A stretch of DNA of 58,164 nt from Chara braunii (Eukaryota > Streptophyta > Charophyceae > Charales > Characeae), in NCBI GenBank assembly GCA_003427395.1, contig BFEA01000119.1, positions 1,549,281 to 1,607,444 on the forward strand, in the 5' to 3' direction. The notes below the pieces were generated by a model that saw nothing but the letters and a program-made list of their open reading frames with translations, searched no databases and was not told the DNA's origin. Positions 1 to 11,367 of this stretch are shown here, in pieces. Positions within the stretch are counted from its first letter, which is position 1. Every line of letters starts with the position of its first letter. The translations under genes and the position numbers were made by a program.

Positions 1-893
1 TCTGATACGTGCTACATCGTTTCGTTTTTGCCTTTTGCCTTCCAGGAAATGTTTGGACATGCACACCCGGCATTATGGCCTCTCATGTCAATGCTAATCC
101 CGAGAAGTCCCCCACCTGAAGAGCAACTGCCAAGCAGATTGAATGCTGATTGCTTCACGCATGCAATGCAAAACCTGCTTAACGTCAGTGTCACTCCTAT
201 AGTTGGATGCGATTTCCAGCAACTTCCCCAAGCCAATTGTCAATGACATCATCCGAGCCCACCAAACTGGGACTCACCCACACACACATGCACTTACAGA
301 AATAACGTCAAAACTCAACAAGCACGGGGCATACGTGCAAGATCGGTTGATCACAAACATATCCAGAGAACACAGCAAACAAAGTCTGAATCGGAATCTT
401 TAGCAAAAGCATCAACGGGACAACGGACAGGATCAACCATATCCAGAGAACACAGCAAACAAAGTCTGAATCTGAATCTTTAGATAAAACATCAACGGGA
501 CAACAGACAGGATTTTCTTCAATTTCCAGAGTTCTTGCACAGGCAAAACAAAAACGACGCTGCAAAGGTAAGGGCTCCCTAAACAAAACACTCAAAGATA
601 AAGGTAAAAAAAAGGCTTGGTGGTATTCCCTCCTATTTTCTTGCACGCGAGTTTTCGTCTGCTCTCAGGCCCTTCTTTTTCTTATTGTGAAAGAAGCGGC
701 ATATGATAGGGCAGTGCCATGCTTTTTCTTTCTTTTCTGCTTTTTTCGTTTTCTGTTTTTGCGGTCGAAGCTGCAATGGGTCATCTGCTTTTGTATAATA
801 AAGACAAATGTCAACGCACTGTACATGCTGATGTCAACTGCCACAATTGTCTTCAGTCTAGGGGCTGCAGGTTTTTGTTGTTGCCTCAGGCAG
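1..893. other. Upstream intron or unassigned sequence
   Basis: No product is recognised here. A pyrimidine-rich stretch ending in CAG at about 20-46 is followed by an open frame to 246, which looks like an acceptor plus exon, but the peptide matches nothing I know in SEC31 or elsewhere. A tandem duplication lies at 361-513. Since the next segment is a SEC31 exon in mid-protein, this stretch is most likely an intron of the same gene. Confidence 0.4.
361..513. repeat. Tandem duplication, period 80 bp
   Basis: The segment starting ATCCAGAGAACACAGC at 361 recurs at 441 with few differences, giving two copies side by side. It has no coding meaning that I can see. Confidence 0.8.
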
Positions 894-964
894 CTACTGT
901 GCCACTGCAATCTGGCCCCATGTCCTCTGTGTATACTGGCGCAGCCGCTGACCTATCCGAAATT
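894..964 (+). CDS. SEC31: SEC31 exon (partial gene), linker before the conserved VTEE segment
   Basis: Short exon placed by splice logic. An acceptor (CCTCAGGCAG) ends at 893 and a weak donor GTGGTC begins at 965. In frame it reads a Pro/Ser/Ala-rich linker ending ADLSEI. When joined to the next exon, which starts VKLRKVVTEEDL, it matches the plant SEC31 pattern SEV-YVH-LVTEESL that follows the WD40 domain. The start could instead be 890 if the first of two overlapping AGs is used. The exon carrying the expected upstream FGFGGKL segment is not in the window. The frame agrees on the 3' side, but the exon is short and its sequence is weakly conserved. Confidence 0.55.
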
Positions 965-1140
965 GTGGTCGCTTAACATTATGAGGGTAGGGATACATCA
1001 CAGTTTCTAGCACAGGCAGTACGGCAATGTGTGTGACCAATGGGAAAGAGATAAAAGTGTGAGTGGGAAGGTTTTGGCAAAGGCTCCTTAAAGTTCACTG
1101 TTAAAAAGCATGTTTGCCTTATGTGGGATTTTGTGCGCAG

Positions 1141-1268
1141 GTCAAGCTCAGGAAGGTAGTGACCGAGGAGGATTTGGTGAAGAGGTCCAGCGAGTTTGAA
1201 GCTGCAGTGAGGGGAGAAGAAAGGCAGACTGTGAAGGCTTTCTGTGCTATGAAGACAGAAACTGCGCA
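1141..1268 (+). CDS. SEC31: SEC31 exon: VTEE/SSEFEAAV segment
   Basis: SEC31 forms the outer cage of COPII vesicles with SEC13 and stimulates SAR1 GTP hydrolysis through SEC23 at ER exit sites. This 128-nt exon encodes 42 codons plus two bases. It contains VVTEEDLVKRSSEFEAAV and KAFCAMKTETA, which match the segment between the WD40 propeller and the solenoid in plant SEC31 proteins. The acceptor is TGTGCGCAG at 1140 and the donor GTGAGT starts at 1269. The exon ends in the middle of a codon (CA), and the first base of the exon at 19868 completes it as CAG. The next exon is 18.6 kb away, past two retrotransposons. The identification is firm because the order and frame agree across exons. Confidence 0.9.
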
Positions 1269-2094
1269 GTGAGTTTTGCACATCAGAACCTGGGAGATGC
1301 TGTAATCGTAGAGCTATGTGCAAAGCCACTGATGGTCCAGGGGAGGGCGGCTCTAACACAGTACTTGCTCATATAGTCCACATAGTCGTTCATGTTTATG
1401 TTCAACAGTGATCTTTTGTCATGGGTACTTGGACAAGGAGTCGGCTGCTTACGTGAAGCATCTCCTGCACTTTCTGCATTTAAATAATCATAACCAGTAG
1501 ATCCCTTTTGGGGAAAGAAAGAGGTTAGGGGTCTCTCTCTCTCTCTCTCTCTCTCTTTTGCAACATGCTGGAAAAATGTCCTACACTTACTGCATCTAAA
1601 TAATTATAATCAGCAGAGGGAGACCAGATGCTTAGATCCCTTTCAGGGAAAGCAAAGAGGTTGGGTCTCTCTCTCTCTCTCTCTCTTGCCCTCCCTTCCC
1701 CGTGTTCTGAACACATCAATGCTTGCATCATTTCCTAACTCTCAGTGGTCGTCACATGAATGAAGCAGATATTGGCACCTGGGTTGCCTGTGCACATCCA
1801 TCTGCCTGGAAGTGTACAGGAATGAAGCAAACAGGGTTTGTGTGTGTACCATGAATGTGGTTGCTTAAGCACATGCCATTATGAGGGCAGGAGACGTTAC
1901 AATCTGTAGACCCGCATCAGATCGCTCCCAGGTCGATCAGCATGCAATCCAGAGCATCGAAAATGTGTTACCGGACAGCCTGAGTTACGTGTTGGTCAGT
2001 CACGAAAACGATCAGCATGTAGTGTGGGGCCTTAGATTGGTGGGTCAATCAAGGGCAGTACTGAAAAGGAATGCTGTGATGGGATGAGTACTGA
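1269..2094. other. Intron sequence before element A, with duplicated CT-microsatellite segment
   Basis: No gene is seen. Two related stretches (about 1482-1556 and 1589-1687) each run from AAATAAT through an AGATCCCTTT segment into a CT microsatellite (1532-1556 and 1666-1687). The rest shows nothing recognisable. Confidence 0.6.
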
Positions 2095-2765
2095 TGAAAC
2101 AGTTTTCACCTGTCAGCAGTAGCGAGTGCAGATCCCAGGGCTCGATCCCTAGTCATCACCTTACCTGTGTACAGTATCTGTGGCGACCCCGAGAGTTGAA
2201 CCCGTGACCTGTGTATTTGTAACAGTTGGTAGACTGTCCTAGGGTCCGTAGGTAGCAGGGGTTCGATCGGCAGAAGTGGTGAGCTCAACTGCAGTACGTC
2301 GGCAGTGCGACTGCATCGAGTTGGCAGTGCAAACCCATGCAGTCAGCAGTACCGGTCCCAGTCAGTCCTAGCCCAGTCAAGCAAGTACCGCATGGGACTG
2401 TGTGCACCATGGGCAAGGGAAAGGGCCAGACCAACGAGCCACAGAAGTATAAATCAAGGGGCAGAGAGGAGCTTAGCCATAGCGATAGGGTAGCAGCGCC
2501 CATAGCTGCCATAGCTGTAGATAACGTGGAGTGTGTGTGTGTGTGTATGTGTGTACAGAGTAACGTGTGTGGGATAGCCAGGGTGATCCTGTGTGTGCGG
2601 ACAGAGAGTTGTGTGGGCGCTGTGTTGCCATAGCCATTGAAGTGAACTTGTATCTGAACTGTGTTCTCGGCCACCATATAAGTTTTGAAGTGGGCGCTTG
2701 TCGCCAGTTTGCTGCGCAGCTGTTTGCATACATGTGAAGTGTGAAAGATAGCGAGTCTGATTGCA
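2095..2765 (+). repeat. 5' LTR of element A
   Basis: 671 bp, TGAAACAG to GATTGCA. It matches the 3' LTR at 8132-8858 except for indels. The 5' copy has an extra segment of about 60 bp near 2221-2280, and the 3' copy has about 100 bp more near 8445-8545. It contains a short GT microsatellite (2531-2550). Confidence 0.92.
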
Positions 2766-2766
2766 T

Positions 2767-2778
2767 TGGTATCGGAGC
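2767..2778 (+). promoter_or_regulatory. Primer-binding site of element A
   Basis: TGGTATCGGAGC lies one base after the LTR end. It is complementary to the 3' end of initiator tRNA-Met with one change from the usual TGGTATCAGAGC. Confidence 0.88.
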
Positions 2779-3910
2779 TGGTACCCGCTATTCCATGTGC
2801 GCCGTCGTGTGCCGCAGGTAGAGTTTGTGCCCTAGTGGAGGTCGCCATCGGAGAGGAAGTCCGCCATGGCGGACCCGGCCGCCGGGCGCACCTGCAGAGA
2901 AGACCATGACGAAGAAGACGAGAGAGAGAGAGAGAGGGGGAGACAGAGAGAAAGTGTGCCGTGCAGTCCCACGAAGTGAAGAGGCGGCCATAGCCGCGGA
3001 GCTCCACCACAGAGAAACGAAAGGGGTGAAAGAGAGGACAGAGGGAGAGACCGAGGAGAGTGAAGGAAGCCATTGCCGAGTAGGTGAAGGGATAGACGAA
3101 CCAAAAAAGAAAAAGAAAAAAAGAAAAAGAGAGAGAATATACCCGGGGTGAAGAAGGTGGCGAGGTAGGGAGAAGGAAGGAGAAGGGTGGCGACGAAGGA
3201 GAAGCCGGCTGCCACAGCCGGAGCTGACCGGAGGAGTTGACCGGAGTTGACCGGGGGTTGACTGCAGCGTTGACCAAGGCGTTGACGGAGACTGTTGACC
3301 ACAATTTTGACCAAGCTGGAGCTGGTATAATCTCGCCAAGCCTTCAGCCTATCCCCTCACCCTATGGATGTGCACACACCCTGTGGTATGTGCTGAGTCA
3401 AGTCTGTCTGTCTCTTCTTTCTGTTTTGAGTCTCTTCTGTCCAGGTGATAGGAACTTTGTGGATGAAGGATATGGCCTTGTTGACCAAACCCACACGGGC
3501 TGAGTAGGGCTAAAGATTGTGTCTGAGGACTCGACCGTCCCAGAGGACACGAACCCTCCCAAGGACCGGTACTGACCGGCGGGCTGCTCGGTGTGGCGCA
3601 GTAGGCCCAAAATCCGAGCTGTGGGCTGCACAACAGGCGGTCTAAGTCTTGAGAGGACCTGCTGATCGCGTCGTCCTGTCTGGGATGTTAAATAATTCCT
3701 GAGGAGTTACGGGGGATCTCCTTAAATGCCTCCTGATCAGCAACAGGTCCTGCAGTGACAGCCTTAGAGTAGGTCTAGGCTAGAGACGCTAGTTGACAGG
3801 ATCCTGTCCGAATTCTGCAAGTCCTTAGATTGAGTCAGTAGGTCTGTCAGTCAGGGGGTAGAGTGTAAGTGGTGAGGAGTGGAACCGTATCTGGTTGTGC
3901 ACCTAGCACC
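2779..3910 (+). other. Untranslated leader of element A
   Basis: Region between the primer-binding site and gag. It is purine-rich with GA runs (about 2920-2955) and a series of short GTTGACCGGA-like repeats at 3230-3310. Long open frames on the - strand here are low-complexity shadows of these purine runs. Confidence 0.6.
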
Positions 3911-6046
3911 ATGGTGGACACACGTAGTGGAAAGAGCACTGCCCCACAGTCCGAGGTCGAACAGGACCGGATTGCTGGCCTCCAGAAAAAGAGAAGAAAG
4001 AGCTCAAGCAGGCGAAGTTAAAAGCAATCGGAGAGGAGCAGGCGGCGAAAAAGACGTTGGAAAAAGAAATGATGAGGTTAGAGAAAGAGAAGATGTTGGA
4101 GTTACAGCAGGAGGAAGAGAAGAGGAAGGCTACCGAAGAAGCAGCAGCAGAGGAGGAAGAAGAAGAACCCTTCGAAAGGAAGTGTGGGGGAGAGAGAGGA
4201 GAGACAAGTGGCATGAAGGGAGATGACGCATGGATGGAGAAAAATATCAGTGAGTGGGTAGCTAATTTATCATTGGGAGAAGACGAATAGGCACTGTTGT
4301 ATGTGCCCCAGGAGGAGAGAAGCATTTGCCAGGGTATTGGAGATGATGGAGGACCCCTGGAACGTCAGACAACAGAGGATGAAAAGAAGTTGGAGTGGAA
4401 GTTATGCATGATGAGGGAGAAGAAGAGGAGGAGGGAGGAAGCCAACCGAGTGGCTACAGAGATGGAGAGAGTCTAGGCATGCAGGCAGGAGGTTCAGGCA
4501 CAGGCCGAAACCCTTGCGAAGTTAGATAAGATTTTGGGATACTTGGAGATTTTGAGTGAGGCTTGGCTTGAGGAGCATTAGGCCAATAAGGGTCAAGATG
4601 TGACCCTGTATGCTATCCGGGCGGGCTTTAGAGAGTTTGCGCGCGACGTGGTGACCCACGTTGGGACCGAGGTTAAGAGACTGAAGGAAGGCATAGATAA
4701 GTTCTGCGCAGGGGCCATTGAAAGCGCCAAAGTAGTGGCCACGGTAGAGGCCGAGTCATGTTCCCGCAAGGGGCCTGTAAAGCTCAAATTCCCTGATGCT
4801 TATAGCGGGAAGAAGGACGATAGCTTTGATAACTGGGAGGCTAGTATCAATACACGTATATCTGCAGCATATCGCCCCCGAGGAGCAAGTCCTCGTAGCC
4901 TTCCATGCATTGAAGGATGAAGCGGCCAGCTTCGCCAGGTCCCTTGCGCGCGCTGCTGATTGTGAGGACAATATGATTGCGTATTCTAGGCTTACCCCTT
5001 TCCACTTTTCTCCAACTTCTGCTTGAGATTTTCGCTGACGTCACGAGGGGCGTCAGGGCCTTTGACACGCTTCAAACCATCCACTCGCGATAGTGGAGGA
5101 GTGCGCGAGCATGAAGGCTATCCTTAGAAGCCGTCCCAAACCATGGGGTCACTGAAACCCAGTTGGTCCAGTTGTTTTATCGTGCCATGTTAGAGCCCTT
5201 GCGAGGGAATATCTTTGACAAGACCCAACAGGCCAACATCACGTACGATGCGTTGAGTAGAGAGGTGGTCCTGTTTGAGGTCAAGTCCATGCCAGTTTCC
5301 ACTTTCTGGCATAAGGACGTAGGATCATCTTTGGCCAAGTCATGGCCAAGGATCATTTGATCCTTACTTTAGATGAAGGTGGTATTGACGAAGTCCCCTA
5401 CAGTCAGATTGAGTGGGGGCTCGAGGAGGAGGACAGTAGTGTAGGCCAGGGGAGGACTTATGTTGCTGTGGCGGCTGGAGGGAGGCCGCAAAGTAGAGGA
5501 GGAGGCCAGGGCCAAAGGGGCCAGGCCACGGGAGGTCGAGGACCGGGCGCACGGGGGGCTGGCAGTCAAGGGAACCGTGAAGTAGGAGGTAGGGGTCAAG
5601 GTCCCCCGCCAAATCGTCAAGGTCCCAGTCGATCCCCGGAGCGACGAGGTGCAGGATCACCTCGAAGGAGAGGAGGTTGGCACCCAGGCTGGCCACAAGG
5701 CCGGCCTTGGGAAGACCTGGGTCTAGACCAGAAAGTGTGGCAGCAGCGTATGGAGCAGGGGCAGTGCATTTACTGTGGTGACCCCGCCCATATTATTAAA
5801 TATTGTCCTAAAGTAAAGACAGGCGCTATGGGCTGCCCAGGAGTGAAAAGGCAGCCACCGGGAGGGGTTGCAACTGCCCCTACTGCGAGGCCATGTGGGG
5901 AAGCGAGCGTGCGCAAACAAGAAACTCCCACACCACATGAGCTTTCGGCAGAGGTTGCAGGCCCGTGCCTAGTTAGCTGTTCAAAGACCGCTTGTGTTAG
6001 CGTCTCTCTAGGCACTTCCCTCACAGGCGTGGCAGAAGAGTTATAG
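3911..6046 (+). pseudogene. gag: gag of element A, broken
   Basis: Gag forms the particle that packages element RNA. The start MVDTRSGKSTAP at 3911 is followed by a frameshift. A Glu/Lys-rich coiled-coil-like segment then runs to ISEWVANLSLGED. In-frame TAG stops occur at 4288, 4474 and 4579. A retrotransposon gag domain follows (from about 4590, with VKLKFPDAYSGKKDDSFDNW), then another frameshift near 4865. An Arg/Gly-rich basic tract (5450-5720) precedes a zinc knuckle CIYCGDPAHIIKYC (about 5767-5808), which fits C-x2-C-x4-H-x4-C. The last part ends at a TAG at 6044, and the protease frame continues immediately behind it in the same phase. Confidence 0.85.
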
Positions 6047-6052
6047 GAGAGG

Positions 6053-8092
6053 ATGCTAGCCTGGGCCAAAATGAAGAAAAATAGTAAAGGGCAGCTAGTG
6101 TTAGTTGATGTAGAAGTTTTCAGGAGCAGAGTAGGGGCCCTTATAGATTCAGGGGCTACTCGTAGTTATATTAGTCGTAAAGCGATGAAGAAGCTGAGAT
6201 TAGGATTGAAAGTCCAAAAGTTAGAAGACCCCATAGTTAGTGTCCTCGCAGACAACCACACTATGCATGTTGAGGACTATGTAGGAGTCCAGGCGTATTT
6301 CCGCCTGGAGAAAGATTGGAAAGTCGAGAAAGTTCTCCATTCCTTGGCTCTACTCGTTCAGGATGACCTTCCTTTCAACATAGTCCTAGTTATGGACTGG
6401 GGAGAGGCAGAAGGGGCCACACTCCACTTGAGAGAACATGAGTGTAGGCTCCCTAGTCCGTCAGGCAAGGTTAAGATTACCCGACTGTTTCATGTGTCTG
6501 GAGTAGATAACTCCTTGGCATGTTGCTGTCTCAGTGCTCCCGCATTTGCGCGACTAGTGAGGAAGGAGCAGTTGGAGGATCAGGTCTTTGTAATATATGT
6601 CAAACCTGTCACCGAGCCTAAGGAGGAATTTAGTTCCATAGATCCAACTAGGAGTTTAAAGACCTAATTGAGTCGCCAACAGGAGTGGTGCCACGACCCA
6701 TCCAACACATAATAGAAGTAGAGCCTGGTAATCGAACTCCTAAGGGAGCAATCTACAGGAGTTCAGAGATTTAACATGAGATAGAGCCTTCGTAGTCTGA
6801 TCCTAAGGGAATGGCATGGCATAGAGGGACACTTCGGTTGGCAAAAGACTTTAGCCAATCTGATGTATGTGTATACCTGGCCGGGAATGAAAGCTGATTG
6901 TATAGAGTATGTCCGCAGTTGCAAAATATGCGAGAGGAACAAGAGCACTACGCCAGCCCCTCTAGATCTTCTCAGACCCTTGCCTATTCCAGACCAGCTC
7001 GGAGACTCGGTGTCCATTGACTTTATGGCCAAGTCAAGAGTAGGCACGGCAAGAGCCAAGTCATGGTCATAGTTGATAGATTTAGCAAATATGCTGTTTT
7101 TGTTCCTTTGCCTGCAGAGGCCCGTATTGAAGTAGTGATTCAGAAGTTTTTTGATTTTTGGGTTAGTGAGCTTGAGTCCCATTGTCTATAGTTAGCGATA
7201 GAGATCGTCGCTTCACTAGTTAGAACTGGCAGGAACTGATGAGAGTCTATGGATCCAAGTTGTTGATGTCGTCTGGCCGCCATCCAAACACTAACGGTCA
7301 GACTGAGCAGATGAACAAGATCATGCAGCAAGTTCTGCGCATGTATATTAGACCCGATCAAGTCAATTGGGACGAGATGTTGCCCAAGGTAGCCAGTGCG
7401 TACAACAACAGCATGCACTTGTCCACCTGTCGCGTTCCCAATGAGTTGCACAAGTCCTTTAGACCACGCAGACCGTTTGAGGGCCTTAACCGGGATCAGA
7501 TTCATAGGCTACCACCCGGTACCAGGGAGTTTGCGATACAGCACGAAAGAGAGCTAGCTACAGTTGTTGAGAACCTCAGGAAGGCCCAGCATAGAATGAT
7601 AGAACAAGCCAACAAGCACCGTCGCCCATCGCAGTTCCAAGTAGGCGACTTAGTCTGGGTCAAGTCCAAAGAGTTTTCTCCTGAGGAAAACATCTCGCAG
7701 AAGTTACTGCCCGCGTATAGAGGACCGTGGCCAGTTAAGGGCGGACAGGATGGACCGTTCTACGCCATAGAGATCCCAGCACACCTCCACACCTACCCTG
7801 TATTTCATGCATCAAAGTTGCTGCTGTGCGTCACAAGTCAGCAGTTTCCATCTAGACGGTCCATGATCCCTCCAGACATGGACGGAAGGTACGACATTGA
7901 CGGCGTCGTAGGTGAAGATGTGTTTAGAACAGGAGGCAGTGGTCGTCCACAGAAACAGTATAAGGTCCGATGTGCTTATCAGGAGCCAAAGGACGACCGC
8001 TTGTTTATGAGAACAGAACTTCTAGCAACAGCTCCAAACATAGTTAGAGCCTATGAGAGAGATAAGAAGGGAAAAGGTCCTGCCTTGGACTG
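6053..8092 (+). pseudogene. pol: pol of element A: protease and integrase, reverse transcriptase deleted
   Basis: The aspartic protease is recognised by ALIDSGATRSYIS (about 6142-6180). The frame breaks near 6660, where EFKDLIESPTGVV-like sequence (the linker before reverse transcriptase) appears in another frame. Sequence then jumps at about 6757-6790 from the AIYR start of reverse transcriptase to the integrase zinc domain (HGIEGHFGWQKT, CKICERN). The whole polymerase and RNase H are missing. The integrase core retains SIDFM, SDRDRRF and NGQTEQMN (the D, D, E residues) but is split by a frameshift near 7060 and by stops near 7190. A long open C-terminal part (7239-8092) has the HLHTYPVFHASKL segment and a chromodomain-like tail typical of chromoviruses. 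Confidence 0.87.
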
Positions 8093-8121
8093 AGTTATTC
8101 TCGGAGGACCTCGAATTTAGG

Positions 8122-8131
8122 CCGGCGGGAG
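8122..8131 (+). promoter_or_regulatory. Polypurine tract of element A
   Basis: A short G-rich stretch (CCGGCGGGAG) directly abuts the TG of the 3' LTR, where plus-strand DNA synthesis would start. It is short and interrupted by two C's. Confidence 0.55.
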
Positions 8132-8608
8132 TGAAACAGTTTTCACCTGTCAGCAGTAGCGAGTGCAGATCCCAGGGCTCGATCCCTAGTCATCACCTTA
8201 CCTGTATACAGTATTTGTGTCGACCCCGAGAGTTGAACCCGTGACCTGTGTATTTGTAAGTGAGCCCAACTGCACTACGTCGGCAGTGCAACTGCATCGA
8301 TGGCAGTGCAAACGCATGCAGTCAGCAGTACCGGTCCCAGTCAGTCCTATCCCAGTCAAGCAAGTACCACATGGGACTGTGTGCACCACGGGCAAGGGAA
8401 AGGGCCAGACCAACGAGCTACAGAAGTATAAATCAAGGGGCAGCGTCCAGCCATTCATTCATTCCTGCGTGAGCCATGAGGAAGCGCTGCCACAGCGACG
8501 TGTGCGAGGTGGTCGGCAGTGAGCCTGAGGACGAAGTGGGCGAGAGAGAAGGATCTTAGCCATAGCGATAGGGTAGCAGCGGCCATAGCCGCCATAGCTG
8601 TAGATAGC

Positions 8609-8651
<43 letters not shown>

Positions 8652-8858
8652 AGAGTAACGAGTGTGGGATGTCCAGGGTGATCCTGTGTGTGCGGACAGA
8701 GAGTTGTGTGGGCGCTGTGTCGCCATAGCCATTGAAGTGAACGTGTATCTGAACTGTGTTCTCGGCTACCATATCTCTGAGTTTTTGGAAGTGTCACCAG
8801 TTTGCTGCGCACCTGTTTGCATACATGTGAAGTGTGAAAGATAGCAAGTCTGATTGCA
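8132..8858 (+). repeat. 3' LTR of element A
   Basis: 727 bp, begins TGAAACAG and ends GATTGCA like the 5' LTR. It holds a longer GT microsatellite (about 8612-8649). CTGA follows it directly. Confidence 0.92.
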
Positions 8859-9013
8859 CTGATAGCCGGACCCAATGATTCTTGAAATGACCCGATGACA
8901 ATTTTGACATCATTACCGGCCCATGGCAGTGTTCTCGTTATGTACCAGCCTCACACTGCTTTCTCCGCCGTGCAGCATGGTGCTGCGTCCACCTGCCACC
9001 TCGCACCTTTGTG

Positions 9014-9055
<42 letters not shown>

Positions 9056-9274
9056 TGGTATGTGTACGAGGACCAAGGGGGTGAGGGGAAGGAATAGGAG
9101 AGAGGGGAGGGGACAGTGAGGTGTACTGGTTAGTTGCAACTGCCATTTTATTACTGCAATTTGTCTTTTCATTTTCCAAAGTTGCACTTTTGCAGGGCGG
9201 AGCCTCAACAGGTAATCTAGTTTTCTCTGGGTGTGTGTCACGACTCTTGTGGGTCTCCAGTGCCTAGTGACCAG
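8859..9274. repeat. Spacer between elements A and B with GA microsatellite
   Basis: No gene is seen. A pure GA run occupies about 9016-9051. Confidence 0.7.
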
Positions 9275-9280
9275 TGTGAG

Positions 9281-10290
9281 GAATCTGTCCTCTGGGGGCC
9301 CTTAGACGACATGCATATGGTCTGACTGTGACCCCCAGCAAGCCTCGTGTGCTCAGGGGGCTCTTAGTGAAGGCGGGCCTGAATATCAACGAGAGGCCCT
9401 TATCTCAGCATTTTCCCATGCGGTTCTCAGACAGTTCGTTGAAGTGCAACCTGGGCCTCACCCTGGGCTCTTCCAGAAGCAGCAGCTGCGCTCGGTAGTT
9501 GAGCCCTGGACGCAGGTCGTTGTGCCCTGGGCTCATGCAGTGTGAGGCCGACACATCACAAAGTGGCCACGGGCCAATCAGAAAGCAGCATTATCATCAT
9601 ATCTTCCCTGTCGGCAAATGCAAATGCAGCAAACATTCGGAGCCTGGAAAATTCTGGGTGTGCCGAACTGCAACGAGCCCAGGCTCTCAACTTCAGACAT
9701 GGGCCTGGGCGCAGGCACTGGGGTCCGACCAGAAGCTACTGGAAACTTCCACGGCCAGGCCGAGGCAGTCCAGCAGCAGGAATCTGTCCTCAGGGGGCCC
9801 TTAGACAACATGCATATGGTCTGACTGTGGCCCCCGGCAAGGCTCGTGCCCGCCCTAAGTGAAGGCGGGCCGGAATATCCACGAGAGGCCCTTATCTCAG
9901 CATTTTCCAATGCGGGGTTTCAGACAGTTGCTGCACGACAGTTGGTTGAATTGCAACCTGGGGCTCACCCTGGGCTCTTCCAGAAGAAGCAGCTGCGCCA
10001 TGGAGCCCATGACGCAGGTTGTTGTGCCCTGGGCACACGCAGTGTGATGCCGATACATCACAAAGTGGCCACGGACCAATCAGAAAGCAGCATTATGGTC
10101 GTATCTACCCCGTGGGCCAATGCAAATGCAGCAAACATTCGGAGCCTGGAAAATTCTGGGTGTGCCTAACTGCAATGGGTCCAGGCCCTCAACCGTAGAC
10201 ATGGGCCTGGGCGCAGAAACTGGGGCCCGACTGGAAGGTACTGGAAACTTCCACGGCCAGACGCGGGTAGTCCAGCAGCAGCAATCTCGG
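9281..10290 (+). repeat. Tandem duplication of about 500 bp inside LTR B
   Basis: GAATCTGTCCTC and the following AAGTGAAGGCGGGCC, CAAAGTGGCCACGG and GCAAACATTCGGAGCCTGG blocks occur in the same order in both halves. The related LTR fragment at 30381 has only one copy. Confidence 0.85.
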
Positions 10291-10388
10291 AGGCCAGCCA
10301 GGGTCTGACATTCTGACGTAGGCAGGCAATGCGGACACGCTGCTGCGGTCGCAAGCAAGTGTCTGCATGCACATCTGCTGGCTGGGGC

Positions 10389-10570
10389 GCTGAGAGGTGA
10401 GGGGCGCTTCCGTCTTCACCCTAAACGCCCAGGGTCGTGTTTGGGCGCTGAGAGGTGAGGGGCACTTCCGTCTTCACCCTAAAAAATAACGCTCAGGCGT
10501 TGTGTTGGGGCGCTGAGAGGTGAGGGGCACTTCCGTCTTCACCCTAAAAAATAACGCCCAGGCGTTGTGT
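10389..10570 (+). repeat. Three copies of a ~61-bp repeat in LTR B
   Basis: Each copy has GGGCGCTGAGAGGTGAGGGG followed by CTTCCGTCTTCACCCTAAA. The copies start near 10387, 10441 and 10507. Confidence 0.8.
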
Positions 10571-11182
10571 ACGACATTAATGCCTGCCGGGCGTTATATT
10601 CGTTTATAACGCCCCGACATTATATTCACCATTCAGCCCTCTTCGAAACCCATCTACCTCTTCAAGGCACTTTGCCCATAGAACATTCAATTATAATGCT
10701 CGAGCGTTCTATTGGAATATAGGCATTCTATTCGAAGGGGCATTCCATTTGAAAAAAATGCGAGTAAAAACGAAGAACTCTCTTTTTAGAGGAAGTTGAA
10801 TGTAATGCCCAGGCTATATTTTCGGGTGAAGACAGTAGCGGCCATAGCTGGGCTGCAGGGTGCGTAGGCAGAGGAGGGCGATGGGGGATATTCAGGAGGT
10901 GCAAAAATGGGTGGACAGGGGGTGATGAGGAGATGAGCGTACATACCTCGTGTACGTGGGAGGTCGGCATTGGTGTTGACTACATGTACATTGGTCTTCA
11001 AAGTCGAAGTGAGCCTGTTGCATGAACGTAGGTAGGCTAGGTAGGAGACGTAGAGTAGGCTGGGCGCTAGGCACCATGAATACTGCGTTGGTGTGGCTGG
11101 AGGGCTTGAACATTGGCTCACGAGTTCATTGTATTGCTTTTATTTGGATGGAATCTTGGTGCAGGGTGCTGGGCGCCAGACA

Positions 11183-11367
11183 NNNNNNNNNNNNNNNNNN
11201 NNNNNNNNNNNNNNNNNNNNNNNNNNNNNNNNNNNNNNNNNNNNNNNNNNNNNNNNNNNNNNNNNNNNNNNNNNNNNNNNNNNNNNNNNNNNNNNNNNNN
11301 NNNNNNNNNNNNNNNNNNNNNNNNNNNNNNNNNNNNNNNNNNNNNNNNNNNNNNNNNNNNNNNNNNN
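11183..11367. other. Assembly gap (N) in LTR B
   Basis: 185 N. The same sequence (GGCTTGAACATTGGCTCACG) stands on both sides, so the gap sits inside or between repeat copies. Confidence 0.99.

Larger units (their letters stand above)
2095..8858 (+). mobile_element. LTR retrotransposon A, Ty3/gypsy, degenerate
   Basis: A complete unit in outline: 5' LTR, tRNA-Met primer-binding site, gag, protease, a remnant of the reverse transcriptase start, integrase with C-terminal region, purine tract and 3' LTR. The LTRs begin TGAAACAG and end GATTGCA. CTGA lies directly before the 5' LTR (2091-2094) and directly after the 3' LTR (8859-8862), giving a 4-bp target duplication and showing that both ends belong to one insertion. 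The gene order protease-integrase with a Ty3-type integrase places it in Ty3/gypsy. Gag and pol are broken and the reverse transcriptase and RNase H are deleted, so it cannot move by itself. Confidence 0.93.

Noticed and set aside
2285-3304. 339-codon open frame on the - strand
   Set aside because: It is antisense to the leader and LTR of element A, and its composition comes from GA-rich and CA-rich runs; no domain is recognisable.
9499-10308. Several 60-110 codon frames repeated in the LTR of element B
   Set aside because: They recur only because the LTR segment is duplicated, and they have different lengths in each copy.
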